Shown here piece after piece: positions 17,230-24,862 of a DNA stretch of 32,831 nucleotides (the stretch's first letter is position 1; the number at the start of each line of letters is the position of its first letter). The position numbers were made by a program, and so were the translations under genes. The notes below the pieces were generated by a model that saw nothing but the letters and a program-made list of their open reading frames with translations, did no database searches and had not been told where the DNA came from. This stretch comes from Gammaproteobacteria bacterium (GTDB lineage: Bacteria; Pseudomonadota; Gammaproteobacteria; SZUA-140): assembly GCA_003230085.1 (NCBI GenBank), contig QIGV01000198.1:1-32831 (forward strand), read 5' to 3'.

Positions 17230-19788
17230 TCATTCCTCCCGCAGCGCCAGCGCCGGCGCGGTACGGGTCATTTTCCAGCTGGGATAGATGGCCGCAAGCA
17301 ATGCCGCACCAACGGCCAGCACGATGGCTGCAAACAATTCATTGACGTTGATCAGAGACTCCATACTCCAGCCAAAAGAGCGCTTGTTGATCACGTGAAT
17401 CAGTACCTGAGACAGCACCAGTCCGGTTGGTATCGCAAACAGGCCTGCCAGCAGGCCCATCACACCTGTTTGCAGGGTAATGATTTTCGCCACCTCGAAA
17501 GGAGTCACACCAGTCGCCCGTAATACTGCAATTTCCTTGGCCCGTTCTAATTGCAGCGCCATCAGCGCGGTAAGGATACCGATGAAGGCCACCAGGATAG
17601 CCAGCAGGCGCAAAACATGAGTGATCGCAAAAGTACGATCAAAGATCTGCAAGGTATAGGCACGGATGTCCCGATTGGAACGCAACCTGATGTTCTGTCC
17701 TGCCTGCGCAGCCAGTGCCTTGACCTGTTCAATGATGCTGTCCACCTCGACACCAGGTTTCAGATACAGGCCAAGCCCACCGGTTTCACGATCCTGGAAA
17801 TATTGATTGTAAAGATCGCGCTCCATCAGAACCTTGCCCTGTTCTGAACCGTAATCATAGTAGACCCCGGCGATCCCAAATGCTTGAGGACCGCGATCAG
17901 TGCGCAGCTCAATGGTATCACCGGGTTGCAGGCCACGATGATAGGCCAGCGGTTCTGATACGAGAACTGCATCCCCATTCAGGTAGGCTTTCCATATCGA
18001 GGGAGGATCACCTCCCTTGAGTTTGAATCCCGGCTGTATCCCCGCTGAAAATCTCAGGGCAAACACTTCTGTGAGCAGAGCCCCGGATTCAATCGTCACC
18101 TGTCGGCCTTCGGAAACACCTGCAATTCCGGGCAGTGATTGAATGTTACGGATCAGTCCGGTATCAAGCGCAGCGTATGACCGCCCTGAACCCAGGTCCG
18201 GTGCAGAGAGATAGATATCTGCACGCATAGTGGTTTCCAGCCAGTCCACTACGCTGCTGCGAAAGCTGTCTATCATGATGCTAACGCCGATGGTTGTCGC
18301 CACGGCGAGCATCAGGGCAGCAATCGCCGTACCGGTACGGCTGAGGGCATCCGAGATGCCCCGGATAGCCAGTCGGGTAGTGATATCAAATCGGGTACTG
18401 CCCCAGCGATTACAGAGATGAACACACTTCATCACCAGCAAGGGAGCCATAAAACTCATTCCCAGAATCAATAAAAACAGTGAAGTGAACCCCAGGAAGA
18501 TGGCAGTGCTCGGTATCAGTAGCAATAGCAGGCCGGCCGTAAACAAGACAAGCCCGGCGACTGTCAGGCGGGAAATAAAGACATGGGTATGCGCCTCCAG
18601 CGTCGAGCGGCGCAGGGCTGCCTGTGGGCTGGTCAAAGCTGCCTCAAGCGTGGGAATGAATGCCGCGATGAGTGTTCCACCCAAGCCCAGCAGCGCCGCC
18701 TTGATCATAGGCGTTGCAGACAACTGCAGATCAGTGACCGTGACCACGAAATAGAGATCATTGATGGTGCGGGTCACTAGATGAACCAGCCCTTGTCCCA
18801 ACAAGACACCGATCGCCAGGCCTAGCAGGGTGGCGACTACCCCTACCAACAGAGCCTCACTCAATATCACCTGAAAGAGTTCCCGTCTGGTGACCCCCAG
18901 CACACGCAGGGTACCCAGTAAATGACGCCGCTGTATGACCATAAAGGTCATCGTGTTGTAGACCAGGAACATGCCGACGATCAGCGCCATTAAGCCCATC
19001 GCCATCAGATTGGTCCTGAAGGCCTTGCTCATTTGCGCCATGGCATTACTGCGCGATGCCGCTGGCACCAGCTCGGCGTCTGCAGGCAGGCTGGCCTTGA
19101 TTTTCTCCACCAGCGCGGCATCCGCATTTGCATCCAGGACAAGGTCAACCCAGCTCAGGCGGCCAAGATAATTCGTAATTTCCTGTGCAGTGCTGATATC
19201 AGTGATCAGCAGGCCTTCAATCGCCGCCGCAGACTGATTCTGCGGTTTAATCAGACCGACTATATGCAAACGATAGCTGCGTCCACCCAGGCTGACCTCA
19301 AAGTCATCGCCTTTTGTCAGGTTCATGCGTGAAGCAGTTGGCGCTGCCAGCAATGCAGTATTAGGTGTGGTAATCAATTCCTGGATGACACCATCCTCTG
19401 TGGTCCCAAAACGGGAACCCTGCCTGGCATCCGCTAGTGGATCGATCCCGATCAAATGCAGTGTCTCGTTCCCACTGGCCCCATAGGCCTCCAGTACAGG
19501 CGCGCTATTACGCACGCCGAGTTCGGTGCGTAGACGGGTGTAAATACTTTCATCAAGGCCCGAAGGACCGCCTACAATCTGGTGGGTTGCCCGACCGCTG
19601 ATATTCTCCATGGAAACCTGAAAGGCGCGAGTAGCGCTCTCATTGGCCAGATCGACGGCGACAATAATTGCGATACCGAGGGCAATGCCAATGATCGTCA
19701 ACGCCAGTTGCCACGGGTGCTGCAACAGGTAGCGGAGGCTCGCAAGGCGCAGGATTTTCTGCCTGCGCAAGGCTAGTGCTCTATCCAT
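17230..19788 (-). CDS. FtsX/MacB-type double permease of AttEFGH-like ABC system
   Basis: An 852-residue inner-membrane permease in which two FtsX-type units are joined in one chain (an AttFG-like arrangement). The first span is at about residues 28-48 (LALTIIGIALGIAIIVAVDLAN), followed by a periplasmic MacB_PCD-like domain (about 50-255), an FtsX triple span (about 265-385), a central hydrophobic pair, a second periplasmic domain (about 510-715) and a final FtsX triple span (about 735-845) ending MTRTAPALALREE. Such permeases usually work in lipoprotein or lipid handling rather than small-molecule transport. The ATG lies inside the left arm of the 258-bp inverted-repeat element that separates this gene from its ATPase, and no Shine-Dalgarno sequence is visible, so translation may depend on that structure. 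Confidence 0.88.
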   Translation of the reverse strand: MDRALALRRQKILRLASLRYLLQHPWQLALTIIGIALGIAIIVAVDLANESATRAFQVSMENISGRATHQIVGGPSGLDESIYTRLRTELGVRNSAPVLEAYGASGNETLHLIGIDPLADARQGSRFGTTEDGVIQELITTPNTALLAAPTASRMNLTKGDDFEVSLGGRSYRLHIVGLIKPQNQSAAAIEGLLITDISTAQEITNYLGRLSWVDLVLDANADAALVEKIKASLPADAELVPAASRSNAMAQMSKAFRTNLMAMGLMALIVGMFLVYNTMTFMVIQRRHLLGTLRVLGVTRRELFQVILSEALLVGVVATLLGLAIGVLLGQGLVHLVTRTINDLYFVVTVTDLQLSATPMIKAALLGLGGTLIAAFIPTLEAALTSPQAALRRSTLEAHTHVFISRLTVAGLVLFTAGLLLLLIPSTAIFLGFTSLFLLILGMSFMAPLLVMKCVHLCNRWGSTRFDITTRLAIRGISDALSRTGTAIAALMLAVATTIGVSIMIDSFRSSVVDWLETTMRADIYLSAPDLGSGRSYAALDTGLIRNIQSLPGIAGVSEGRQVTIESGALLTEVFALRFSAGIQPGFKLKGGDPPSIWKAYLNGDAVLVSEPLAYHRGLQPGDTIELRTDRGPQAFGIAGVYYDYGSEQGKVLMERDLYNQYFQDRETGGLGLYLKPGVEVDSIIEQVKALAAQAGQNIRLRSNRDIRAYTLQIFDRTFAITHVLRLLAILVAFIGILTALMALQLERAKEIAVLRATGVTPFEVAKIITLQTGVMGLLAGLFAIPTGLVLSQVLIHVINKRSFGWSMESLINVNELFAAIVLAVGAALLAAIYPSWKMTRTAPALALREE

Positions 19789-20036
19789 GTGATAATTACG
19801 AGTTCAGTTAGGTTGTCAACGTTCACGGCAAGGCTCGTCTCGCAGGCAATGGCCATTCCCTTGTCAAGAGGCGGAACGCAGTCCGTGGGCGTTGACAAGC
19901 TAACCCGAAGGGTGTCCCTGCAATGTCCCGCAGCTGCGTTCCAGTGCTCGACAAGGAAATAATCATTGCCTTCGCACTGCGCCTTGCTGCAGGACATTGC
20001 AGGGACGCTGAATCCGTAATTATCACATGGATAGAG
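19779..20036. repeat. 258-bp inverted-repeat element between ATPase and permease genes
   Basis: Terminal arms 19779-19807 and 20008-20036 are inverted copies of each other (29 nt, 2 mismatches). Inside are two independent hairpins. Arms 19807-19821 and 19890-19904 match at 14 of 15 positions and extend inwards with CACGG/CCGTG. Arms 19914-19934 and 19986-20006 match at 20 of 21 positions, with an inner AGTGC/GCACT pair. The predicted fold is a three-way junction. The left arm includes the ATG and first codons of the permease. It looks like a MITE-type insertion or a structured intercistronic RNA; it encodes no credible protein. Confidence 0.75.
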
Positions 20037-20050
20037 AACTGACACGCCGC

Positions 20051-20758
20051 TCACCATGCGAAGGCTTCTACATTGGTAGTGAATTTTCCATCGGCCAGCG
20101 CCAGAACACGATCCGCCTTTTCGGCAACGGCTCGGGAATGGGTCGCCAGGACCAGCGTTTTCCCTGACTGCCGCACCAGACGGTCAAGCATTTCAAGAAT
20201 ATGCTGTCCGGTTTGCATATCCAGATTGCCGGTAGGCTCATCGGCCAGCACCAGCCCGGGATCATGGACCAGTGCCCGGGCAATGGCGATACGCTGTTGT
20301 TCCCCGCCCGACAGGCAGTCTGGAAAACTGTCGGCGCGATCGGTCAACTCCACTGCCGCCAGTAGCTCGTCGGCCCGATCAGGCGGTAGCTTATTGAGTT
20401 CAAGGGGAAGCAGAAGATTTTCCCTGACCGTCAGGGTCGGCAACAAATTAAAGAATTGATAAATAAATCCGATGTTGCGGCGACGGTACATCGTCCTGTC
20501 GTGCTCATTCAGCGCAGATAGCCTGGTTTCCAGCATCTGGATCTCACCGGACTGGGGCTGATCAATACCACTGATCAGGTTAAACAAGGTGGATTTCCCC
20601 GAACCACTGCGACCCAGTATGGCGATAAATTCGCCCTCCCCGATATCCAGATCGATATGATCCAGTACCTGCCGAACACGTTCGCCCTCACGATAGCTGT
20701 GAGTGAGCCCCCGCAAAGATAGTAGTGGTGAATGATTAGTTGCTGGTGATTGCGCCAC
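20051..20758 (-). CDS. ABC transporter ATPase (LolD/MacB family, AttE-like)
   Basis: A 235-residue ATPase of the LolD/MacB class that energises the neighbouring double permease. It has Walker A GRSGSGKST, Q-loop FIYQFFNLLPTLTVRENLLLP, signature LSGGEQQR, Walker [11 protein letters not shown] and the H-loop LATHS. Translation starts at GTG with AGGA about 14 nt upstream; no better ATG exists near the N-terminus. It is the first gene of the minus-strand operon ATPase - permease - AttH-like lipoprotein. The next gene starts 262 nt downstream, an unusually long gap for such an operon, filled by the inverted-repeat element. Confidence 0.9.
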   Translation of the reverse strand: MAQSPATNHSPLLSLRGLTHSYREGERVRQVLDHIDLDIGEGEFIAILGRSGSGKSTLFNLISGIDQPQSGEIQMLETRLSALNEHDRTMYRRRNIGFIYQFFNLLPTLTVRENLLLPLELNKLPPDRADELLAAVELTDRADSFPDCLSGGEQQRIAIARALVHDPGLVLADEPTGNLDMQTGQHILEMLDRLVRQSGKTLVLATHSRAVAEKADRVLALADGKFTTNVEAFAW

Positions 20759-20857
20759 TTGTAAATATCATCCTGTTAATTCCAACTTGATGGATGATTC
20801 TACTGGGTGCGCGATTGAAACAACAGATTGAATTGGAAAGTGGTCGTTCTAAAAAAA

Positions 20858-20907
20858 TTCCCCCGCCCCTCTTTGCTGAATGGAGGGGAGGATCGGGGAC
20901 GGGGGAA
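20858..20907 (-). terminator. Rho-independent terminator downstream of cytochrome c gene
   Basis: Outer arms TTCCCCCG (20858-20865) and CGGGGGAA (20900-20907), with an inner pair CCCCTC/GAGGGG (20866-20871 and 20883-20888), followed on the minus strand by a run of seven T (from 20857 down to 20851). It lies 36 nt after the cytochrome stop and before the ABC ATPase gene. Confidence 0.85.
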
Positions 20908-20943
20908 TTACCTAACAGGTACCTGGACTATGCAGTCCAGTGA

Positions 20944-21318
20944 CTATTCGGCCAATGACAGTACAAAGTCCACCAGGGTCTCGATATCCGCATCAGCGAC
21001 GCGTGGGGAATAAGGAGGCATGGGTACACCACCGGTCACCTCGGTCCAGTTACCCTTGCCACCAGCCTTAACCTTGGCAACCAGTTGTGCCTTTGCGCCC
21101 TCATCACCCTTATAACGGGCGGAGACATCCTGCCATGCGGGACCGACAACTTTTTTCTCCACGCTGTGACAGGCCAGGCAGCCACTCTTCTTCGCCAGAC
21201 CCAGCGCCCCGTCTTCATCAGCCAAGGCTGTAGCCGGTGCCACCAATGCTGCCAGCAAGGCAAAACCGAACAGGCTGGACATCAGGGTTAAGACAAATTT
21301 CAGATTTTGGCGTTTCAT
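20944..21318 (-). CDS. Periplasmic class I monohaem cytochrome c
   Basis: A small electron carrier of 124 residues. A signal peptide (LMSSLFGFALLAALVAPATALA) precedes a mature domain of about 90 residues with one haem site CLACH and a distal Met in GGVPMPPYSP, the class I (c551/c552-like) pattern. I start at ATG 21318 because AAGAGGAG lies just upstream; an earlier in-frame ATG at 21363 would put 15 charged residues before the signal peptide. It is monocistronic with its own terminator. A role as electron donor to the di-haem peroxidase encoded about 0.6 kb away is plausible from proximity but not shown. Confidence 0.9.
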   Translation of the reverse strand: MKRQNLKFVLTLMSSLFGFALLAALVAPATALADEDGALGLAKKSGCLACHSVEKKVVGPAWQDVSARYKGDEGAKAQLVAKVKAGGKGNWTEVTGGVPMPPYSPRVADADIETLVDFVLSLAE

Positions 21319-21493
21319 TTTTATACTCCTCTTCTGATCAGATAGTTGGTGTTCATACTCCATATCCCCGTTATCTACAGTTACAAATCATTAAAATCAT
21401 CAGGAATAGAGTTAATGTACGCCATCCAAGCTGAACGGAATCTGAACAAGTAGAGGCAATTCCGCGGAATTTCGGGGGCAGGGGACGAATTTC

Positions 21494-21577
21494 GGGGACA
21501 GTATACTTAATTCTAAATCAGGTATTCCCAAGCGGCCGGTCGGCATGCGGATATTGGGAATTAAGTATACTGTCCCC
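21494..21577. repeat. 84-bp palindromic element, copy 1
   Basis: Starts with GGGGACAGTATACTTAATTC (21494-21513) and ends with its complement (21558-21577). The loop reads, on the minus strand, TATCCGCATGCCGACC and onward. Read in reverse complement, the element matches copy 2 at 24691-24774 in about 75 of 84 positions with no gap. A degenerate partial repeat (GAATTTCGGGGGCAGG) sits just outside the left end at about 21468-21483. Such dispersed GGGGACAG palindromes are typical non-autonomous repeats of the REP/RAYT kind, although no transposase is present here. Confidence 0.8.
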
Positions 21578-21879
21578 GGAATCCTATACTCAAAAGACAA
21601 GTTATTATCTCTTGTTAAATATATGAAATAATCAATAACTATATATAATTAATAATGTTTTCTTATTTATAATCAACAACACCAAAAAATAACATTCAAC
21701 GCCGTTCTCGCTACCTACCGAGTTAGAAACTACAGTCTGACCCCGGTTTTCCGGGACTTTAATAAATAGAAAATAACGAATACTGAATTCTAAATTATCA
21801 ATTGGATTGATTACTACCCACTCTCTATCCTGTTTGGCACACATAATCCGTTTCCTTACCCTTTAGAGAGAGAAGAGCC
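21578..21879. other. Gene-free AT-rich leader of the peroxidase gene
   Basis: No credible gene on either strand. It contains a short palindrome CCCGGTTTTCCGGG near 21742-21755, preceded by ACAGTCTGAC, probably another repeat remnant, and long A/T tracts that may hold the promoter of the di-haem peroxidase. The ribosome-binding site for the next gene is AGAGAGAG at about 21866-21873. Confidence 0.4.
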
Positions 21880-22887
21880 ATGATATATAAACCATCACTT
21901 TTTTTAAGTTGCGCATTGTCCACTATGCTCATAACGCCATTAGTATGGGCAGCCCCCCCGTCTAATGAGCCGATCCAGCCAATAGCCCCGGTCACCGCTA
22001 TCAATCCGGCGATGGTAGAACTGGGGAAAAAACTCTTTTTTGATCCCCGTCTCTCCAAGTCAGGTTTTATCTCCTGTAATTCCTGCCATAATCTAAGTCT
22101 CGGTGGCACAGACAATATCAAGACCTCAATTGGCCATAAATGGAATCAGGGACCAATCAATGCGCCAACCGTCCTTAACGCCAGCCTGATTTTGGCCCAG
22201 TTTTGGGATGGCCGTGCCAAAGACTTGAAAGAGCAGGCGGGTGGGCCAATTACCAATCCGGGTGAGATGGCCTCCTCGCATGAACTTGCTGTCGAGGTGC
22301 TTCAATCTATTCCCGGCTATGTCATCGAGTACCAGCAGGTATTTGGTAATGACAACATTGATATTGATGGCGTGACCACTGCGATTGCCGAATTTGAGAA
22401 AACGCTGGTTACACCAAATTCTCGTTTCGATAAATGGCTTATGGGCGAAAAAGACGCGATCAGCAAGACAGAGTTAGCCGGGTACAAACTGTTTAAAGAG
22501 AGTGGCTGTGTCGGCTGCCATAATGGTCCTGCGGTAGGTGGAACTTCCTATCAAAAGATGGGACTTGTTGCTCCCTATAAAACAACTAACAAGGCGCAGG
22601 GGCGTTTTGGTGTCACCGGAGAAGAGTCTGATCGAATGGTGTTCAAGGTACCCACACTGCGCAATATTGAACTGACCTACCCCTACTTTCATGATGGCGG
22701 TGCAGCCACGTTGAAGGAGGCGGTGGAGACCATGGGCCGCATACAACTTGGAAAGCAGTTCACCGATGAAGAGAAGACCAGGATCGTCGCTTTTTTGAAG
22801 ACACTTACCGGTGACCAACCCTCCTTCCGTCTGCCGCTCTTGCCACCGTCTAGCGACAAGACACCACGACCAACACCTTTTCAATAA
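21880..22887 (+). CDS. Di-haem cytochrome c peroxidase (CcpA/MauG family)
   Basis: A periplasmic peroxidase reducing hydrogen peroxide to water with electrons from a small cytochrome. The 335 residues start with a signal peptide (cleavage near V-W-A-A), then contain two c-type haem sites: C66-NS-CH (FISCNSCHNLSLGG), the peroxidatic haem of the N-terminal domain, and C-VG-CH at about residue 210 (ESGCVGCHNGPAVGG), the electron-transfer haem. The family phrases FFDPRLSKSG, APTVLNASL, FWDGRAKDL, FKVPTLRNIELTYPYFHDG and VAFLKTLTGD are all present. Length matches bacterial CcpA. It is convergent with oxyR and has a terminator downstream. The OxyR and rubrerythrin context supports a peroxide-defence role. 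Confidence 0.93.
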   Translation: MIYKPSLFLSCALSTMLITPLVWAAPPSNEPIQPIAPVTAINPAMVELGKKLFFDPRLSKSGFISCNSCHNLSLGGTDNIKTSIGHKWNQGPINAPTVLNASLILAQFWDGRAKDLKEQAGGPITNPGEMASSHELAVEVLQSIPGYVIEYQQVFGNDNIDIDGVTTAIAEFEKTLVTPNSRFDKWLMGEKDAISKTELAGYKLFKESGCVGCHNGPAVGGTSYQKMGLVAPYKTTNKAQGRFGVTGEESDRMVFKVPTLRNIELTYPYFHDGGAATLKEAVETMGRIQLGKQFTDEEKTRIVAFLKTLTGDQPSFRLPLLPPSSDKTPRPTPFQ

Positions 22888-22908
22888 AATAGTAGCTTTC
22901 AGAAATAA

Positions 22909-22937
22909 AGCCCTCGGAAAAATTCCGGGGGCCTTTC
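22909..22937 (+). terminator. Rho-independent terminator after peroxidase gene
   Basis: Stem of nine to ten pairs, GCCCTCGGAA against TTCCGGGGGC with one G-T pair, short A-rich loop, then CTTTCT on the plus strand. It lies about 20 nt after the peroxidase stop and before the 3' end of the convergent oxyR gene. Confidence 0.75.
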
Positions 22938-22966
22938 TAACGTGCACGGTTTTGCCAAAATATTCC

Positions 22967-23869
22967 CTACAGCTCAGCTAATACCGTCTCCATTAATTCA
23001 ATCAGTAGGTACAAATCTCTCTTTCTGTGAAAAGTAGATCGCCAAACCAGGCCGATCTCTCTGTGGGGGCCACTTTCCGCCAACGGCCGCAGACTTATCC
23101 CTGGCTGCTGTGCCAGGCTGGAATCAATAGCCATGGCGGGTAGGAAGGTAATGCCTTGTCCTCCGGCGACCATTTCGATCAGCGTATAGAGACTTGTGCC
23201 TTGAAACGCCGCGCGCTGTTGCAAGCCGCTGAAATGGCAAGCAGAGAGGGCGTGGTCTTTAAAGCAGTGGCCATCTTCCAACATCAACAGTTGCTCTACA
23301 GGCAAGTCGGCTGAAGAGATCGGTCCACCTCGACTCAGCGGATGGCTGCTGGGAAATGCAACGTAAAAAATCTCCTGGAAAAAGCTTTTGTATTCATGTT
23401 TGCCTAGTTCGTACGGTAAAGCAAGAATAGCGCAGTCGAGTTCACCGATATCGAGCCGTTGTAACAATCGTGCGCTCTGGTCTTCTACTAGAAACAGCTC
23501 CAAATCAGGAAACTGCTCCCGCACTGCCGGTAGCACTTTGGGCAACAAAAAAGGGCCAATGGTGGGAATAACCCCCAGTCTGAGTGGTGCCACCATTGGG
23601 GCCTTCTCGCTGCTTGCCAGCGCCACCATCTCAGCGGAGATCGTCAGCAACTGACGTGCTTTTTCAGCCATCTCCAGCCCCAACGGCGTGGGCAATACTT
23701 TTATTTTTGTTCGCTCCAGCAATTGTACTCCCAGCATATTCTCCAGCTCCTGAATGCCGGTGCTTAGAGTGGATTGGGTGACAAAACAACGTTCGGCGGC
23801 TCGACCAAAATGGCGCAGCTCTACAACGGCAAGCAGGTATTGCAGCTGGCGGATTGAGGGTAGATTCAT
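22967..23869 (-). CDS. oxyR: OxyR peroxide-sensing LysR-family regulator
   Basis: A 300-residue LysR-type activator. The N-terminal helix-turn-helix reads HFGRAAERCFVTQSTLSTGIQELE. The C-terminal sensor holds MLEDGHCFKDHALSACHF, in which two cysteines stand nine residues apart exactly like C199 and C208 of E. coli OxyR, with the flanking GHC and, further on, FQGTSLYTLIEMVAGGQGITFLPAMAI conserved. This identifies a true peroxide sensor rather than a generic LysR protein. The gene is divergent from rubrerythrin across a 120-bp gap containing an OxyR-like site, and convergent with the di-haem peroxidase, so both neighbours are likely targets. Confidence 0.93.
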   Translation of the reverse strand: MNLPSIRQLQYLLAVVELRHFGRAAERCFVTQSTLSTGIQELENMLGVQLLERTKIKVLPTPLGLEMAEKARQLLTISAEMVALASSEKAPMVAPLRLGVIPTIGPFLLPKVLPAVREQFPDLELFLVEDQSARLLQRLDIGELDCAILALPYELGKHEYKSFFQEIFYVAFPSSHPLSRGGPISSADLPVEQLLMLEDGHCFKDHALSACHFSGLQQRAAFQGTSLYTLIEMVAGGQGITFLPAMAIDSSLAQQPGISLRPLAESGPHREIGLVWRSTFHRKRDLYLLIELMETVLAEL

Positions 23870-23919
23870 AAATCGATAATTTCTATTAGTTAGTTAAAAT
23901 TAATCAATTGGACTGAATT

Positions 23920-23934
23920 ATAGATTACAACGAT
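23920..23934. promoter_or_regulatory. Candidate OxyR-binding site
   Basis: ATAGATTACAACGAT fits the ATAG-N-T-NNN-A-N-CTAT element with a single mismatch (CGAT for CTAT). It lies in the 120-bp divergent region between oxyR and rubrerythrin. A second, poorer element (ATAATTTCTAT) is at 23876-23886, next to the oxyR start. A full site usually has two elements 7 nt apart; the flanking ones here are weak. Confidence 0.45.
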
Positions 23935-23989
23935 ACTGATTCCAACACAATGAAACAGATATTCAAACCGGTAAGAAGGAGAAATAACC

Positions 23990-24469
23990 ATGAGCAACAG
24001 CGACGTATCAAAAACGATTAAAAATCTGGAAGCCGCCTTTGCGGGCGAGTCCATGGCCAACCGTAAATACCTCTTTTTTGCCCGCCGTGCCCGCGAGTTA
24101 GGCGCTGCTGAGGTAGCGAAAGTGTTCGAAATTACCGCCGAGCAGGAGACCGCTCACGCATTCAGCCATTTGGATTTACTCTACCCCAAGGACTCGCTGA
24201 CGGTGGAAAAAATGCTTGAGTTGGCTATCGAAGGCGAAACCTATGAATACACCGAAATGTACCCTGCCTTCCGTCATACGGCGTTAGAGGAGAAGAATCA
24301 CGCCGCGGTGAAAGAGATTGATGAACAAATCGAGGAATCGCGTGAGCATGCCGAGCAATTTACTGCGGTTCTGGAAATGGCAGCGAAACGCTTCGGCGCG
24401 CTGGCCAAGGTGGAAGAGCGTCATGCAAACCGTTATCGCGCGACGCTGGATAAGGTTTCCAGCCAATAA
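23990..24469 (+). CDS. Rubrerythrin (ferritin-like domain only)
   Basis: A non-haem di-iron peroxidase of 159 residues. The four-helix ferritin-like domain shows the expected iron ligands: [37 protein letters not shown] and [11 protein letters not shown]. It lacks the C-terminal rubredoxin domain of classical rubrerythrin (about 190 residues), but a free rubredoxin gene starts 51 bp downstream and can serve as electron donor. The ribosome-binding site AAGGAGA is 8 nt before the ATG. It is divergent from oxyR, so peroxide induction is likely. Rubrerythrins are common in anaerobes and microaerophiles, which fits a low-oxygen lifestyle. Confidence 0.92.
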   Translation: MSNSDVSKTIKNLEAAFAGESMANRKYLFFARRARELGAAEVAKVFEITAEQETAHAFSHLDLLYPKDSLTVEKMLELAIEGETYEYTEMYPAFRHTALEEKNHAAVKEIDEQIEESREHAEQFTAVLEMAAKRFGALAKVEERHANRYRATLDKVSSQ

Positions 24470-24519
24470 ACTTTTCCCCCAATCTCACAAAATTCATAGC
24501 TAATTTAAAGGAGTACATC

Positions 24520-24684
24520 ATGAAGAAGTGGCAATGCATCATATGTGGTTTTATCTATGACGAAGAACAAGGCCTGCCTGAGGAAGGCATTGTAGCGGGA
24601 ACACGCTGGCAAGATATACCCGCCAATTGGGAGTGCCCTGTCTGTGGCGCATCCAAAGACGATTTTGAGATGGTGGAGGTATAG
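24520..24684 (+). CDS. Rubredoxin
   Basis: A 54-residue single-iron electron carrier. The iron ligands are in CIICGF (residues 6-9) and CPVCG (residues 39-42), with the conserved W-Q-D-I-P-A-N-W and the aromatic core typical of the family. An AAAGGAG ribosome site lies 6 nt before the ATG. It is co-oriented with and 50 bp after rubrerythrin, so the two probably form an operon in which rubredoxin reduces rubrerythrin. The stop codon is only 6 bp before copy 2 of the 84-bp palindrome, which may serve as its terminator. Confidence 0.96.
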   Translation: MKKWQCIICGFIYDEEQGLPEEGIVAGTRWQDIPANWECPVCGASKDDFEMVEV

Positions 24685-24690
24685 TATTCC

Positions 24691-24774
24691 GGGGACAGTA
24701 TACTTAATTCTAAATATCCGCAGACCGATCAGCCACTTGGGAACAACTGATTTAGAATTAAGTATACTGTCCCC
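24691..24774. repeat. 84-bp palindromic element, copy 2, with 20-bp tandem duplication
   Basis: Arms of 25 nt (24691-24715 and 24750-24774) form a near-perfect stem around a 34-nt loop. It is inverted relative to copy 1 at 21494-21577 and identical at about 75 of 84 positions. The right end is duplicated: the 20-nt unit TATACTGTCCCCCTAAATCT occurs at 24763-24782 and again at 24783-24802, so the second unit ends on the first base of the -35 hexamer of the lexA promoter. Confidence 0.8.
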
Positions 24775-24801
24775 CTAAATCTTATACTGTCCCCCTAAAT
24801 C

Positions 24802-24830
24802 TTGAAAGTTCTCTAAAAGTTCTCTATTAT
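24802..24830 (+). promoter_or_regulatory. Sigma-70 promoter of the lexA-polymerase operon
   Basis: TTGAAA (24802-24807), 17-nt spacer, TATTAT (24825-24830). The spacer contains the first LexA box. The expected start of transcription is near 24837, giving a leader of about 26 nt. Confidence 0.7.
24808..24822 (+). promoter_or_regulatory. LexA box 1 (GTTC-N7-GTTC)
   Basis: GTTCTCTAAAAGTTC, an exact GTTC-N7-GTTC direct repeat, lying entirely in the spacer between -35 and -10, where bound repressor would block RNA polymerase. Confidence 0.7.
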
Positions 24831-24842
24831 GGGCGACAATGA

Positions 24843-24857
24843 GAACTTCAGGAGAAC
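24843..24857 (-). promoter_or_regulatory. LexA box 2 (GTTC-N7-GTTC on minus strand)
   Basis: GAACTTCAGGAGAAC, which is GTTC-N7-GTTC on the minus strand. It lies just downstream of the predicted transcription start and overlaps the AGGAG ribosome-binding site of the lexA-like gene. The pair of boxes is mirror-imaged around the -10 and start region. Confidence 0.7.
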
Positions 24858-24862
24858 CGGTG

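Noticed and set aside
19773-20057. 94-residue minus-strand frame through the 258-bp inverted-repeat element
   Set aside because: It only exists because the palindromic DNA lacks stops in that frame; it overlaps the ends of both neighbouring genes and has no protein character.
21494-24774. Composite transposon
   Set aside because: The flanking palindromes encode nothing and no transposase or target-site duplication was found; dispersed repeats explain them as well.
24839-24862. Upstream ATG for the LexA-like repressor
   Set aside because: It precedes the AGGAG ribosome site and the second LexA box; ATG 24863 has correct spacing.
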